This document shows positions 8,251 to 16,485 of a stretch of DNA of 64,000 nt, piece after piece. The notes under the pieces are model-generated. The model saw only the letters and a program-made list of their open reading frames with translations, ran no database searches and was not told where the DNA came from. The translations under genes and the position numbers were made by a program. This stretch comes from Asanoa ishikariensis (lineage in GTDB: Bacteria > Actinomycetota > Actinomycetes > Mycobacteriales > Micromonosporaceae), in the NCBI RefSeq assembly GCF_900107455.1, contig NZ_FNQB01000003.1, positions 124,001 to 188,000 of the forward strand, given 5' to 3'. How positions within the stretch are numbered: position 1 is the stretch's first letter; every line of letters begins with the position of its first letter.

Positions 8251-9411
8251 ATGACCAGCCCATCCGAAGATCTCGTCACGCGTACGAGGGCGTTCGTCGA
8301 GTCCGAGGTCCTTCCCCTGGAGGACGCGTTCGACGGAGATGTCGCGGCCGCCGGCGGTGACCGGCTCCGCGTCGACCTCCAGAAGCTGGCGCGCGCCGCG
8401 GGAGTTTTCGCGCCCCATGCCCCCGAGGAGTTCGGCGGGCTCGGCCTGGGGATGGTGGAGCGGGCGCCGGTCTTCGAGGCCGCCGGGCGCGCCCTGTTCG
8501 GGCCTATGGCGCTGAACATCAACGCTCCCGACGAGGGCAACCTGCACCTGCTCGACCAGGTCGCGTCCGGCGACCAGCGGGCGCGCTACCTCGCGCCGCT
8601 GGCCCGGGGCGAGCAGCGTTCGGCGTTCGCGATGACCGAGCCGCCGCCCGGTGCCGGGTCGGACCCGGGCGCGCTGCTGACTGTCGCCCGACGCGCCGGC
8701 TCCGGGTGGCTGGTCACGGGCCAGAAGAAGTTCATCACCGGGGCCGACGGTGCGGGGTTCTACATTGTCATGGCCCGAACTCCCGGCGGTGCAACGATGT
8801 TCCTGGTGCCGGCCGACCGTCCCGGGATCTCGATCACTCGCCATGTCCCCACAATGGACAGGTCGATGGTCGGTGGGCATTGCGAGCTGTCTTTCACCGA
8901 TGTGGAGGTCGGCGACGAGGATGTGCTCGGTGCGGTCGACGAAGGGTTCCGCTACGCCCAGGTCCGCCTCGGCCCCGCGCGGCTGACGCACGTGATGCGC
9001 TGGCTGGGTGCGGCGCAGCGGGCCCACGAGGCGGCGGTCTCATACGTCAGCACGCGCTCGGCCTTCGGCGCCCCGCTGGCCCGGCAGGGCATGGTCGAGC
9101 TCATGATCGCGGACAACGAGATCGACCTGGCGGCCACCCGTTCGCTGCTCCTGACCGCGTGCCGGGTGCTCGACGCGGGTGGTGCCGGCCGGGAGGAGAC
9201 CTCGTTGGCCAAGGTCTTCGGCGCCGAGGCCCTGCACCGGGTGGCCGACCGCGCGATGCAGATGTGCGGCGGAGCCGGCGTCTCCGCCGATCTGCCGGTC
9301 GCCCGGATCGCCCGCGAGCTCCGGCCGTTCCGGATCTACGACGGGCCCTCGGAGGTGCACCGCATGTCGCTGGCCCGGCGCGCCGTCCGCCGCTACGGCG
9401 CGTCCGCCTGA
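8251..9411 (+). CDS. Acyl-CoA dehydrogenase family protein
   Basis: This 386-residue FAD enzyme introduces an alpha-beta double bond into an acyl-CoA. The N-terminal helical domain, the beta domain with FAMTEPPPGAGSDPGAL, and the C-terminal domain with MQMCGGAGVSADLPVARIARELR and YDGPSEVHRMSLARR are in the normal order and spacing. I took ATG at 8251, which has GAGG six bases upstream, instead of the TTG at 8227. It is transcribed away from the monooxygenase operon across a shared regulatory region and may belong to the same pathway. It ends just before a 25-bp terminator-like inverted repeat. The chain length or branched nature of the substrate cannot be told. Confidence 0.9.
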   Translation: MTSPSEDLVTRTRAFVESEVLPLEDAFDGDVAAAGGDRLRVDLQKLARAAGVFAPHAPEEFGGLGLGMVERAPVFEAAGRALFGPMALNINAPDEGNLHLLDQVASGDQRARYLAPLARGEQRSAFAMTEPPPGAGSDPGALLTVARRAGSGWLVTGQKKFITGADGAGFYIVMARTPGGATMFLVPADRPGISITRHVPTMDRSMVGGHCELSFTDVEVGDEDVLGAVDEGFRYAQVRLGPARLTHVMRWLGAAQRAHEAAVSYVSTRSAFGAPLARQGMVELMIADNEIDLAATRSLLLTACRVLDAGGAGREETSLAKVFGAEALHRVADRAMQMCGGAGVSADLPVARIARELRPFRIYDGPSEVHRMSLARRAVRRYGASA

Positions 9412-9414
9412 ACC

Positions 9415-9467
9415 GCAAGGAAGGGACCCTTGTTAACGCTATGCGTTAACAAGGGTCCCTTCCTTGC
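9415..9467. terminator. 25-bp perfect inverted repeat, bidirectional terminator; copy 1 of a dispersed repeat
   Basis: Two perfectly complementary 25-base arms (9415-9439 and 9443-9467) flank a 3-base loop, TAT. The core of each arm is AAGGGACCCTTGTTAACGC or its complement. The element lies exactly between two convergent genes, the acyl-CoA dehydrogenase and an SDR, so it can end transcription from both sides. A diverged relative lies at 20134-20190, also between convergent genes. Confidence 0.85.
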
Positions 9468-9471
9468 TCGG

Positions 9472-10272
9472 TCAGCGGCCCGCGCGGCGGCGGAGCCCGG
9501 CGGCGAGGGGTGAGTCGTCGAACGAGCCTGTGGCGAGGCGCTTCGCGACCGTGCGGTTGACCATTCGCCGGGCCAGGGCGGGGAAGTGGCGGGCGATCGC
9601 GATCTCCAGCCGGCCTCGGCGGGTGGTGGCGAGGTTGGCGGGGGGCCGGCGGGCCGTGGCGGCCCGGACCACCGCGGCCACGACGCCCTCGACGGGTTCG
9701 TAGTGGGAGACCCCGTCCAGCGACAGGCCCGCGGCGGCCGTCGAGTCGTGTATCGGCGAGGCGATCATGCTCGGGTAGACCACGGTGACGCCGACGTGGG
9801 TGCCGACCTCCAGCCGGAGGGCGTCGGCGTAGGCGACCAGGGCGCGTTTGCTCACGCCGTACGCGGCGGCCAGCGGCAGCGCCAGGGCCGCCATGCGGCT
9901 GGCGATGAAGACGACCCGGCCGCGGGCCGCCTCCAGCGCGGGCAATGCGGCCGCCGTCGTCGACCAGGCGGCGAGCAGGTTCACCTCGAGCTGCCTTCGG
10001 ACGGTGTCGTCCGGTGCGAGCTCGGCCGGGGCCGGCCCGCCGATGCCGGCGTTGTTGACGAGCAGGTCCAGGCCGCCGAGGCGGGCGATCGCCTCGGCCA
10101 CGGCCGTCGCGACCTGGGCCTGGTCGGTCAGGTCGCAGGCGAGGATCGGCACGGGCGCGTCCGGCGGCACCGTCAGGTCCAGGCCGATCACCTGGGCGCC
10201 GGTGTCGCGGAAGCGCTCGCACAGTGCGCGGCCGATGGTCCCGCCGGCGCCGGTGACGATGACCCGCCTCAT
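9472..10272 (-). CDS. SDR family NAD(P)-dependent oxidoreductase
   Basis: This 266-residue short-chain dehydrogenase has the glycine-rich motif TGAGGTIGRAL at the N-terminus, the structural NNAG motif (LVNNAGIGG), and the active-site YGVSK pair in AAAYGVSKRALVAYADALR. The C-terminal region (PANLATTRRGRLEIAIARHFP) resembles the FabG-like SDRs often found beside flavin monooxygenases and lipid-modifying genes. Its ATG overlaps the stop of the upstream flavin monooxygenase by four bases, so the pair forms a two-gene operon. Together they could interconvert an alcohol and a ketone and then oxygenate it. The exact substrate is unknown. Confidence 0.88.
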   Translation of the reverse strand: MRRVIVTGAGGTIGRALCERFRDTGAQVIGLDLTVPPDAPVPILACDLTDQAQVATAVAEAIARLGGLDLLVNNAGIGGPAPAELAPDDTVRRQLEVNLLAAWSTTAAALPALEAARGRVVFIASRMAALALPLAAAYGVSKRALVAYADALRLEVGTHVGVTVVYPSMIASPIHDSTAAAGLSLDGVSHYEPVEGVVAAVVRAATARRPPANLATTRRGRLEIAIARHFPALARRMVNRTVAKRLATGSFDDSPLAAGLRRRAGR

Positions 10273-11549
10273 CGCGTACCCCTGCGCAGTTCGTCGGCGG
10301 CCAGCTTCTGATAGGCGTCGAAGTCGATCCGCATGGCGGTGCGCCGGTCACCCCACCGGCGATGGGCCTGGCGCAGCCGGTCTGCCCGGTCGGCGCGCTG
10401 CTGCTCGGGCGACGGCAGGGTGTATGCGCCGGCCAGGTGGGCCGCGACCAACCGGGCCTGGGATTCCACGATGGGCAGTGCGGATCCCGTGGACTGCATG
10501 AGACCTACGAAGTACAGGCCGGGATCGTCCAGGTGGAAGATGTGCCGGTACAACGGGACCTCGTCGCCCGCGACGTCGAGGAACGGGATCTCCGGCCGGT
10601 AGCCGGTGCACCACACGACCAGGTCGACCTCCTCGCGGGAGCCGTCCTCGAACTCCACCGTGGAGGTCTTCGCGTCGGTGATCCCACCCCGGACGGTGAT
10701 CTCGCCGTGGCCGATACGAGAGATGAGCACATCGGACAGCGTGGGGTGGTCCTGGAGGAACCCGTGCTGCGGGCTGGGCAGGCCGTGCGCGCGGGGGTGG
10801 CCGGCGGCCAGGCGGAGCATCGTCTGGCTGACCCCCTGCCGCAGCCGCCACGGCAACCGGGTGGCGAGCGCGCCGTTGAGCGTGTCCGACGGCCGGCCGA
10901 AGAGATATTTGGGCACCACCCACACGCCACGGCGCAGCGACAGGATCGTCCGGGCCGCCACCTGTGACGCGTCGGCGGCGATGTCCATGGCCGAGTTGCC
11001 GCCGCCGACGACCAGCACCCGGCGGCCGGCGAGCTGCTCCGGGTCGCGGTAGTCGTGACTGTGCAGTTGGTCGGCGGTCAGTCCGGCGGGCGGGGGATCG
11101 GGCCAGCGCGGGACGCTGTTGTGGCCGGAGGCGACGACGACGGCTCGCGCGTTCGTCGACACCCGGCCGTCCGGCCCGTCCGCGTCGACCGACCAGCCGC
11201 CGTCGTCGGTGCGGCGGACATTGGTGACGACGTGCCGGTGCCGGATCGCCTCACGCAGGCCGAACTTCTCCGCGTACGCCGTCAGGTAGTCCAGGATCCG
11301 GTCGTGGCTCGGATAGTCGGGCCAGTCGGTCGGCATCGGGAAGTCCGCGAACTGCGTCCGGGTCCGGCTGGTGTTGAGGTGCAGCGTCCGGTAAGCGCCG
11401 GAGCCCGGGCCGCCGAAGACCCACAGCCCGCCCGGCCGGTCGCCCGCGTCGAAGCACACCGCGTCGATGCCGCGGTCGGTCAACGCCTTGAGGGTGGCCA
11501 GACCCGCGGGCCCCGCACCGATCACGACGACCTCTGGCCGTGCAGCCAT
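10269..11549 (-). CDS. Flavin-containing monooxygenase (FMO-like)
   Basis: This 426-residue flavoprotein has the FAD motif VVVIGAGPAGLATLKAL at its N-terminus and a second dinucleotide motif VLVVGGGNSAMDIA for NADPH. Between them is LHSHDYRDPEQLAGRR, close to the FMO fingerprint around HSxxY. The segment LVVWCTGYRPEIPFL is the conserved late FMO motif. It should oxygenate a nitrogen, sulphur or carbonyl carbon. I chose ATG at 11549 because the Rossmann strand begins there; the upstream in-frame extension has no domain signal. The ribosome binding site is weak (GGATCGGG region). It is coupled to the downstream SDR and lies divergent to a GPH-type transporter with about 95 bases between them. 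Confidence 0.87.
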   Translation of the reverse strand: MAARPEVVVIGAGPAGLATLKALTDRGIDAVCFDAGDRPGGLWVFGGPGSGAYRTLHLNTSRTRTQFADFPMPTDWPDYPSHDRILDYLTAYAEKFGLREAIRHRHVVTNVRRTDDGGWSVDADGPDGRVSTNARAVVVASGHNSVPRWPDPPPAGLTADQLHSHDYRDPEQLAGRRVLVVGGGNSAMDIAADASQVAARTILSLRRGVWVVPKYLFGRPSDTLNGALATRLPWRLRQGVSQTMLRLAAGHPRAHGLPSPQHGFLQDHPTLSDVLISRIGHGEITVRGGITDAKTSTVEFEDGSREEVDLVVWCTGYRPEIPFLDVAGDEVPLYRHIFHLDDPGLYFVGLMQSTGSALPIVESQARLVAAHLAGAYTLPSPEQQRADRADRLRQAHRRWGDRRTAMRIDFDAYQKLAADELRRGTR

Positions 11550-11644
11550 TGCATACCCGATCCGTAGACAATTAAGTTCGCCAGTGGATCGTGCTGGCAG
11601 CAGGTGGGTCCGGTCAATCCTCCAAACCACGCCGAGGAGTGCGC

Positions 11645-13003
11645 ATGACCCGGACCCCGACCGAGCCGGTCACCGAGACCGGCACCGTCAGCCTGCCCCG
11701 CACCGGCCTGCTGGCCTTCGCCGGCGGCTCGATCGGGATGGGCGTCTGGATCACCGTGCCGGGCCTGCTCCTGCTCTACTTCCTCACCGACGTGCTGGCC
11801 GTGGCGCCACTGGCCGCCGGCTTCGCCCTGCTGGTGCCGAAGATCGCCGACGTGCTGCTGCACCCGTTCGTCGGTCACGTCTCCGACGTGCAGCGCGCCC
11901 GGCACGGCCACCGGCTGACCCTGATGCTGCTGGCCTGCGTACTCCCGCTGGCCTTTGCCGGCCTGTTCGCCGTGCCCGGCGGGCTCCACGGCAACGCCGC
12001 CGCGATCTGGGTCGCCGCCTTCTACGTGCTCGGCAACCTGCTCTTCGCGGCGTACCAGGTGCCCTATCTCTCGACCCCGGCCGACCTCGCGATCGGCTAC
12101 CACGAGCGCACCCGGCTCATGTCGTTCCGGATGGTCGTGCTCACCGTCGGCATCCTGCTCAGCGGCGTGCTCGCCCCGGTCCTCGTGGGGGGCGACGACC
12201 CGACCCGCACCGGGTACGTGGTGATGGGGTGCGCGCTCGCCGCCGGGATGCTGGCCGCGATGCTGGTGGGCATCAACGGTGTACGCCGGCTCGGTGCGGT
12301 GGCGGGAACGCCCGTGAACGCGGCGCCGCCCCCGCTGCGCGGCATCCGGGTGCTGCTGAACTCGCTGCGTGACCCGCAGTTCCGCCCGCTGGTCACCGCG
12401 TACCTGCTGACCGGCACCGCCACCCACCTGGTGCTCGCGGCGGTGCCGTACTACGCCACGTACGAGCTTGGCCGTTCCGGGTTGACCACCGTGCTGATCG
12501 CCGCCTTCCTCGGGCCGGCGCTGGTGGCCACGCCGGTCTGGCTCGCGGTCACCCGGCGGATCGGCAAGCAGCGCGGCCTGCTCGTCGCCCAGGGCGTCTT
12601 CGCGGTGGGCGGGCTGGTCCTCGCCCTCGGCGGCCGCGTCCCACTGGCCGTGCTGGTCGCGGTCGTGGCGGTGCTCGGCGTCGCGTTCGCCGCGTTGCAG
12701 CTGCTCTACTTCGCGATGCTGCCCGACGTGGTGGCCGCCGCCTCGGGGCGCAAGATCGCCGACGCCGGCAGCTACACGGGCGTCTGGACGGCCGCGGACT
12801 CGGCCGGCGGAGCGATCGGCCCCTATATCTACGCCGCCTGCCTGGCCATCGGCGGCTTCGTGGGTTCGAGCGGCGATGACGTGACGCAGTCGGCGTCGGC
12901 CCTGGACGCGGTCCGCTACGGGTTCGGCATCGTGCCGGCCGTGCTGCTGGTCGCGGCGCTTCTGGTGCAGCGCCGCTACACCCTGGACCGCACTCACCGT
13001 TAG
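11645..13003 (+). CDS. MFS transporter, GPH (melibiose-type) family
   Basis: This 452-residue protein has twelve predicted membrane helices. The early loop with PKIADVLLHPFVGHVSD and RARHGHRL corresponds to the conserved aspartate and basic loop of glycoside-pentoside-hexuronide:cation symporters. A second landmark is the central YHERTRLMSFRMV segment. It would import or export a polar or glycosylated small molecule in symport with a cation. The ATG at 11645 has GAGGAG seven bases upstream. It faces away from the flavin monooxygenase-SDR pair and could supply or remove their substrate, though co-regulation is only suggested by position. Confidence 0.82.
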   Translation: MTRTPTEPVTETGTVSLPRTGLLAFAGGSIGMGVWITVPGLLLLYFLTDVLAVAPLAAGFALLVPKIADVLLHPFVGHVSDVQRARHGHRLTLMLLACVLPLAFAGLFAVPGGLHGNAAAIWVAAFYVLGNLLFAAYQVPYLSTPADLAIGYHERTRLMSFRMVVLTVGILLSGVLAPVLVGGDDPTRTGYVVMGCALAAGMLAAMLVGINGVRRLGAVAGTPVNAAPPPLRGIRVLLNSLRDPQFRPLVTAYLLTGTATHLVLAAVPYYATYELGRSGLTTVLIAAFLGPALVATPVWLAVTRRIGKQRGLLVAQGVFAVGGLVLALGGRVPLAVLVAVVAVLGVAFAALQLLYFAMLPDVVAAASGRKIADAGSYTGVWTAADSAGGAIGPYIYAACLAIGGFVGSSGDDVTQSASALDAVRYGFGIVPAVLLVAALLVQRRYTLDRTHR

Positions 13004-13012
13004 AATGCCCGT

Positions 13013-13102
13013 GTGATCCCCGCTGCCGCCTTCGCACGCTGGATCACTCCGCCGCTGCCGCTGTATGGCAACGATCACAACCGCGGCGACTTCGCTCCCT
13101 GA
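13013..13102 (+). CDS. Putative 29-residue leader peptide of the MFS efflux gene
   Basis: A GTG-started frame runs 29 codons (VIPAAAFARWITPPLPLYGN and nine more residues ending GDFAP) and stops with TGA at 13100-13102, 56 bases before the MFS gene. The peptide is proline-rich in the middle. Its DNA contains GTGATCC (13013-13019), which can pair with GGATCAC (13041-13047) or, as six bases, with GATCAC (13073-13078). A GC-rich hairpin starts at the stop codon. This arrangement is what ribosome-mediated attenuation looks like. There is no clear Shine-Dalgarno, so leaderless translation from a transcript starting at the GTG is possible. Function is inferred from layout only. Confidence 0.55.
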   Translation: MIPAAAFARWITPPLPLYGNDHNRGDFAP

Positions 13103-13142
13103 GACCGGGGCTTTTTCTGGCCCCTCGTCCATTCCCCTTTTT
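13103..13142 (+). terminator. Candidate attenuator hairpin upstream of MFS gene
   Basis: GGGGC (13107-13111) pairs with GCCCC (13120-13124) across a T-rich loop, extended by GAC (13103-13105) with GTC (13127-13129) around a small internal loop. A second run CCCC at 13134-13137 is followed by five T residues. The structure begins immediately after the leader peptide stop, so a ribosome paused in the leader would change its folding. The stem is short, so the exact terminator is uncertain. Confidence 0.45.
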
Positions 13143-13158
13143 CCGGGAGCGATGTCTT

Positions 13159-14328
13159 ATGTCTACAGTCACGTCCTCTCCACCCGGCATCCGGACCGTG
13201 CTGCGCGCGCCGCGCGTGCCGAGGCTGCTGCTCGCCAGCCAGGTCGGTCGCCTGCCGCTGGCCTCGGGTCCGCTGGCCCTGCTGCTGTTCGCCCGCGAGT
13301 CCGTCAGCCTGACCCTGGCCGGCGTGGTCGTCGCGGTCTACACCGCTGGAATGGCCGTCAGCAGCCCACTGCTGGCCCGCTCGGTCGACCGCTGGCGCCA
13401 GCCACCGGTGCTCTACGGCTCGTCGGCTCTGTCCGCGGTCGGCTTCCTCCTGGTCGCGGCCGGCGGGGGTGCTCTTACGCCGACGTTGGCCGGTGCGGCG
13501 CTGGCCGGACTTGGCACACCGCCGCTGGAGGCCTGTCTGCGGGCGCTCTGGCCGGCGCTGGTGCCGCCACCCGCGGTTCCGGCCGCGTACACCCTCGACA
13601 TCGCCCTCCAGGAAGTGATCTTCGTGGCCGGCCCGTTGGTGACGCTGGCGGCGGTCGGGATCGCGGGCCCGCCGGCGGGCCTGATCGCGGCGGCCGCGTG
13701 CCAACTCGTGGGTGCGATCGTGTTCGCCCTGGCCCGCCCGGTGCGGGTCTGGCGCGGTGAGCCGGCGCCGCGGCACTGGGCCGGTCCGCTGCGGGTGGGG
13801 CGCTTCGTCGTCCTGGTGGCGGGCGTGGCCTGCGCCGGTGCGGCCGTGGGCAGCCTGCCGGTGGTCCTGACCGGCTACGCGGAAGCGACCGGCGACCGAG
13901 GCCTGAGCGGCTGGCTCCTGGCGGCGCAGGCGGGTGGGGCGTTGCTCGGCGGCCTGCTCTACACCCGCGCGAAGCCCGGCGGGACGGGTCGGCTGCCGTG
14001 GCTGGCGGTGTGCTTCGCCGTCGGCTACCTGCCGTTGCTGTTGCTGCCTGGTGTGGGCACGATGGCGGTCCTGGTTGCGGTGAGCGGCTTCGCCCTGCCG
14101 CCGCTGCTGACCGCGGTCTTCCTCACCACGGACGAGCTCGCCCCGCCTGGCACGGTCGTGGAGGCGTTCGCCTGGATCGTGACCGCGTTCACGGTCGGCA
14201 GCGCGACCGGGGCGGCGCTGACGGGCCCGCTCGCGGCCGCCGACCTGCGGGCCGGGTTCGCCCTCGCACCTGTCGTCGGCGTGCTGGGCATCGTCGCGAT
14301 GACCACGGTCCACCGCCGGGCGGCGTGA
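13159..14328 (+). CDS. MFS transporter, probable drug efflux type
   Basis: This 389-residue membrane protein has about twelve hydrophobic helices (LLLASQVGRLPLASGPLALL, LAGVVVAVYTAGMAVSSPLL and others) and the PLLARSVDRWRQ loop expected between helices 2 and 3. It belongs to a family of actinobacterial MFS exporters often found behind leader peptides. Substrate is unknown, but antibiotic export is a reasonable guess because of the attenuator-like leader at 13013-13142. The ATG at 13159 has GGGAG about ten bases upstream. The stop overlaps a GTG of the next frame, so the downstream helical-repeat protein is probably cotranslated. Confidence 0.82.
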   Translation: MSTVTSSPPGIRTVLRAPRVPRLLLASQVGRLPLASGPLALLLFARESVSLTLAGVVVAVYTAGMAVSSPLLARSVDRWRQPPVLYGSSALSAVGFLLVAAGGGALTPTLAGAALAGLGTPPLEACLRALWPALVPPPAVPAAYTLDIALQEVIFVAGPLVTLAAVGIAGPPAGLIAAAACQLVGAIVFALARPVRVWRGEPAPRHWAGPLRVGRFVVLVAGVACAGAAVGSLPVVLTGYAEATGDRGLSGWLLAAQAGGALLGGLLYTRAKPGGTGRLPWLAVCFAVGYLPLLLLPGVGTMAVLVAVSGFALPPLLTAVFLTTDELAPPGTVVEAFAWIVTAFTVGSATGAALTGPLAAADLRAGFALAPVVGVLGIVAMTTVHRRAA

Positions 14329-14330
14329 AG

Positions 14331-15491
14331 ATGAGCTGGGTGCACGGGCTGGTCGCCGCGGACGAACGCGTCCGGTCGGAGGCGCTGGCCCGGCATCTGG
14401 CGCAGATCGAGGCTTCGGGAACGGGCACGTTGCCGGGCCTGCTGGCCGCGTTCATGGCGTCGGCGGGACGGCCGGGCGTCCCGGATCCGGAGGCCTACCC
14501 GCGGCTGGCGCCGCACGCGGTGCTGTTCCTGGAATGGGAACGCCGCTTCCCGAGCGAGTGGCGGGAGTCGTGGACCTACTCGCCCTGGACGGCGAAACTG
14601 GTGCTGCTGCGGACCTTCACCCGGTCGGGCGTGCCCGACGGCGTCCGGCCCGCGCTGGTCGACCTGCTGCTTTCCGTGGTTCACCGAAGGCAGCGCTGCC
14701 AGGACCACTGGTACACGAAGCTCGCCCGCCGGCTCGACGACGCACCGCTGCGGGAGCGGCTCCGGGCGGCCGCGGACGGCGGCGACGAGCGCACGCGGCT
14801 CCGCGCGCGCTTCGTCCTCTGGGCGTTGGACCACCCGACCGCGAACGTGGACGGTCGCGCCTGGCGGCGCTGGTTGCGGGAGGTGGTCCGGCCCCTCACC
14901 CAACCGGCCTCGGCCGCGGAGCTGTCCGCGATGGCACCGGCCGCGGTCGCGTCTCTCCTGGCGGAGATGACGCCAGGAGAGATCGGGCGGGTGCTCGAAG
15001 GGCTGCACACCGGTCCCGCCGCACGGGTCCTCGCCGCCATCCGGCCACTGCGGCTCGCGGCCTCCGCCGTGGCGTCGATGGATGCCTCGCTGGCCAGGCG
15101 GGTGCTCAGAACGGTGGACCAACCGGCCGCCGCGGCCATCCTCGCGGAGCTGGGGCCGGCCGTGGCGGGCCCGCGCTTTCCGGGTCCGGGCCGAGCCGAC
15201 CTCCTCGAGCTGATGGGCAGCGAAGCCGATTTTGCCCTGCTGGCCGCCATGCCAGCCGCGACCGCGGCGGAGCACATCAGGCACCGTCCGCCGGATTCCG
15301 TGGCCGCGATGCTGTCCCGGATGGACGCCGAGGCCGCGGCCGCGATCCTCACCTGGCGAGGGGAGCGGGCGGAGGTGCTCAACGCCATGGGTCCGCCGGC
15401 GTCACATGCGGTGTTCGCGGCTCTGCCCGCCCGGATCAGGGCGAGATACGAGCGTGGCGGACCGATGTCGGCGGTCAGTCAGCGGGTCTGA
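14331..15491 (+). CDS. Helical-repeat protein resembling MgtE N-terminal domains, no channel
   Basis: I do not recognise a named family for the whole 386-residue protein. The N-terminal half (SWVHGLVAADERVRSEALARHLA, WERRFPSEWRESW, HRRQRCQDHWY) is cytosolic-looking and charged. From about residue 200 there are repeats of the type LSAMAPAAVASLLAEMTPGE, AAAILAELGP, SVAAMLSRMDAEAAAAIL, which match the superhelical repeats of the MgtE magnesium-channel N-terminal domain or flagellar FliG-like modules. No membrane helices follow, so it is not a transporter. GTG at 14325 overlaps the MFS stop; ATG at 14331 is equally possible. The last 17 bases overlap the convergent gene on the other strand. Perhaps it senses or scaffolds together with the exporter. 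Confidence 0.7.
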   Translation: MSWVHGLVAADERVRSEALARHLAQIEASGTGTLPGLLAAFMASAGRPGVPDPEAYPRLAPHAVLFLEWERRFPSEWRESWTYSPWTAKLVLLRTFTRSGVPDGVRPALVDLLLSVVHRRQRCQDHWYTKLARRLDDAPLRERLRAAADGGDERTRLRARFVLWALDHPTANVDGRAWRRWLREVVRPLTQPASAAELSAMAPAAVASLLAEMTPGEIGRVLEGLHTGPAARVLAAIRPLRLAASAVASMDASLARRVLRTVDQPAAAAILAELGPAVAGPRFPGPGRADLLELMGSEADFALLAAMPAATAAEHIRHRPPDSVAAMLSRMDAEAAAAILTWRGERAEVLNAMGPPASHAVFAALPARIRARYERGGPMSAVSQRV

Positions 15492-16485
15492 AGACCACCT
15501 GCCATTCGCCGGTCTGGTGTTCGGGGACGATCTCGATCGTCACCTGGTCGCCGGGTTTCGGGTCGAGGCGGAACTCGTCCTTCCATTGGCCGCCCTGGTC
15601 GCCGTACATGCCGTGGCCGCCCAGTTCGTAGTCCCACCATTCGCCTGTGGCGATCTCGACGTTGTTTACCTTGAGGTGCAGGAAGCCGGGCGTCTGGCCG
15701 ACCATGTCGATGTCGCTGATCGGCTTCCAGGTCAGGGTTCGCCGCACCGGGAGGGTCGGGTCGTTCGGGTCGGAGCGGATGATGACCGCGTCCGGGCAGC
15801 TTTCCTGCGAGCAGGTGCCGGGGTGCTCGTCGAGCGGGCGGAGCGTGCCGGCCGGTCGGGGCGGCAGGGGATAGCTGTCGAACGGGATCCGTTCGCCCAG
15901 GGCGAGCCCGAACGTGCCGGTCGCGGGGATCGCCGCCGCGACGGTCTGTTCCCCTTCGGAACGGCGGGCGCCGGTGACGGTCATGACGAAGGTCGCGGGC
16001 TTGCCCACCGCCACGCCCAGCTCGGGTGTCCAGCTCCACCACCGGGCGGCGCCGCCGCAGCTTCCGCTCGTCAGCTCGTGGTTGTTGACGGTGACGGTCA
16101 TGTCCATGACCACGTTGTCCGCGGGGCTGTCGCAGCGGGTGAACACGGTCAGGTCGAGGGTGCTCGGCACCATCGTGACCTCGACGCGTCGGACGGAGAG
16201 GTCGGCGGACGCCGCGGCGGCGACTCGGGTGCCGCGCGCGTACTCCGGGAAGCCTTCGATCGTGTGTGTCGCCGGGGGACCGGGTGGCGTCGGGCGCGGG
16301 AGGAGCGCGACCCCGGAGACGGCACCGAGGACGACCAGCACGCACGCGGTCCAGGTGGCCACCCGACGGCGGCGGCGCCTGCGGACCTTCGTTGCCACGC
16401 CGTGTAGCCGTAGGTGGTGCATGACCTGTTCGGCCGAGTGGCTGGAGCGCTCGTCGAGTACCTGCCGGAGGTCCGTCGTGTTCAT
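15475..16485 (-). CDS. Membrane-anchored protein coupled to sigma factor
   Basis: This 336-residue protein begins with a short cytosolic region (MNTTDLRQVLDERSSHSAEQ), then an arginine cluster KVRRRRRRRVATW followed by one membrane helix (TACVLVVLGAVSGVALLP, about residues 45-62). The remaining 270 residues should be outside the cell and are rich in beta-type sequence with scattered cysteines (SGSCGG, HPGTCSQESCPDA). It overlaps the sigma factor gene by four bases (ATGA). Many SigE-type sigma factors in actinomycetes are followed by such single-pass proteins, some of which act as anti-sigma factors. There is no zinc-binding anti-sigma motif here, so that role is inference. Confidence 0.75.
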   Translation of the reverse strand: MNTTDLRQVLDERSSHSAEQVMHHLRLHGVATKVRRRRRRRVATWTACVLVVLGAVSGVALLPRPTPPGPPATHTIEGFPEYARGTRVAAAASADLSVRRVEVTMVPSTLDLTVFTRCDSPADNVVMDMTVTVNNHELTSGSCGGAARWWSWTPELGVAVGKPATFVMTVTGARRSEGEQTVAAAIPATGTFGLALGERIPFDSYPLPPRPAGTLRPLDEHPGTCSQESCPDAVIIRSDPNDPTLPVRRTLTWKPISDIDMVGQTPGFLHLKVNNVEIATGEWWDYELGGHGMYGDQGGQWKDEFRLDPKPGDQVTIEIVPEHQTGEWQVVFRPAD

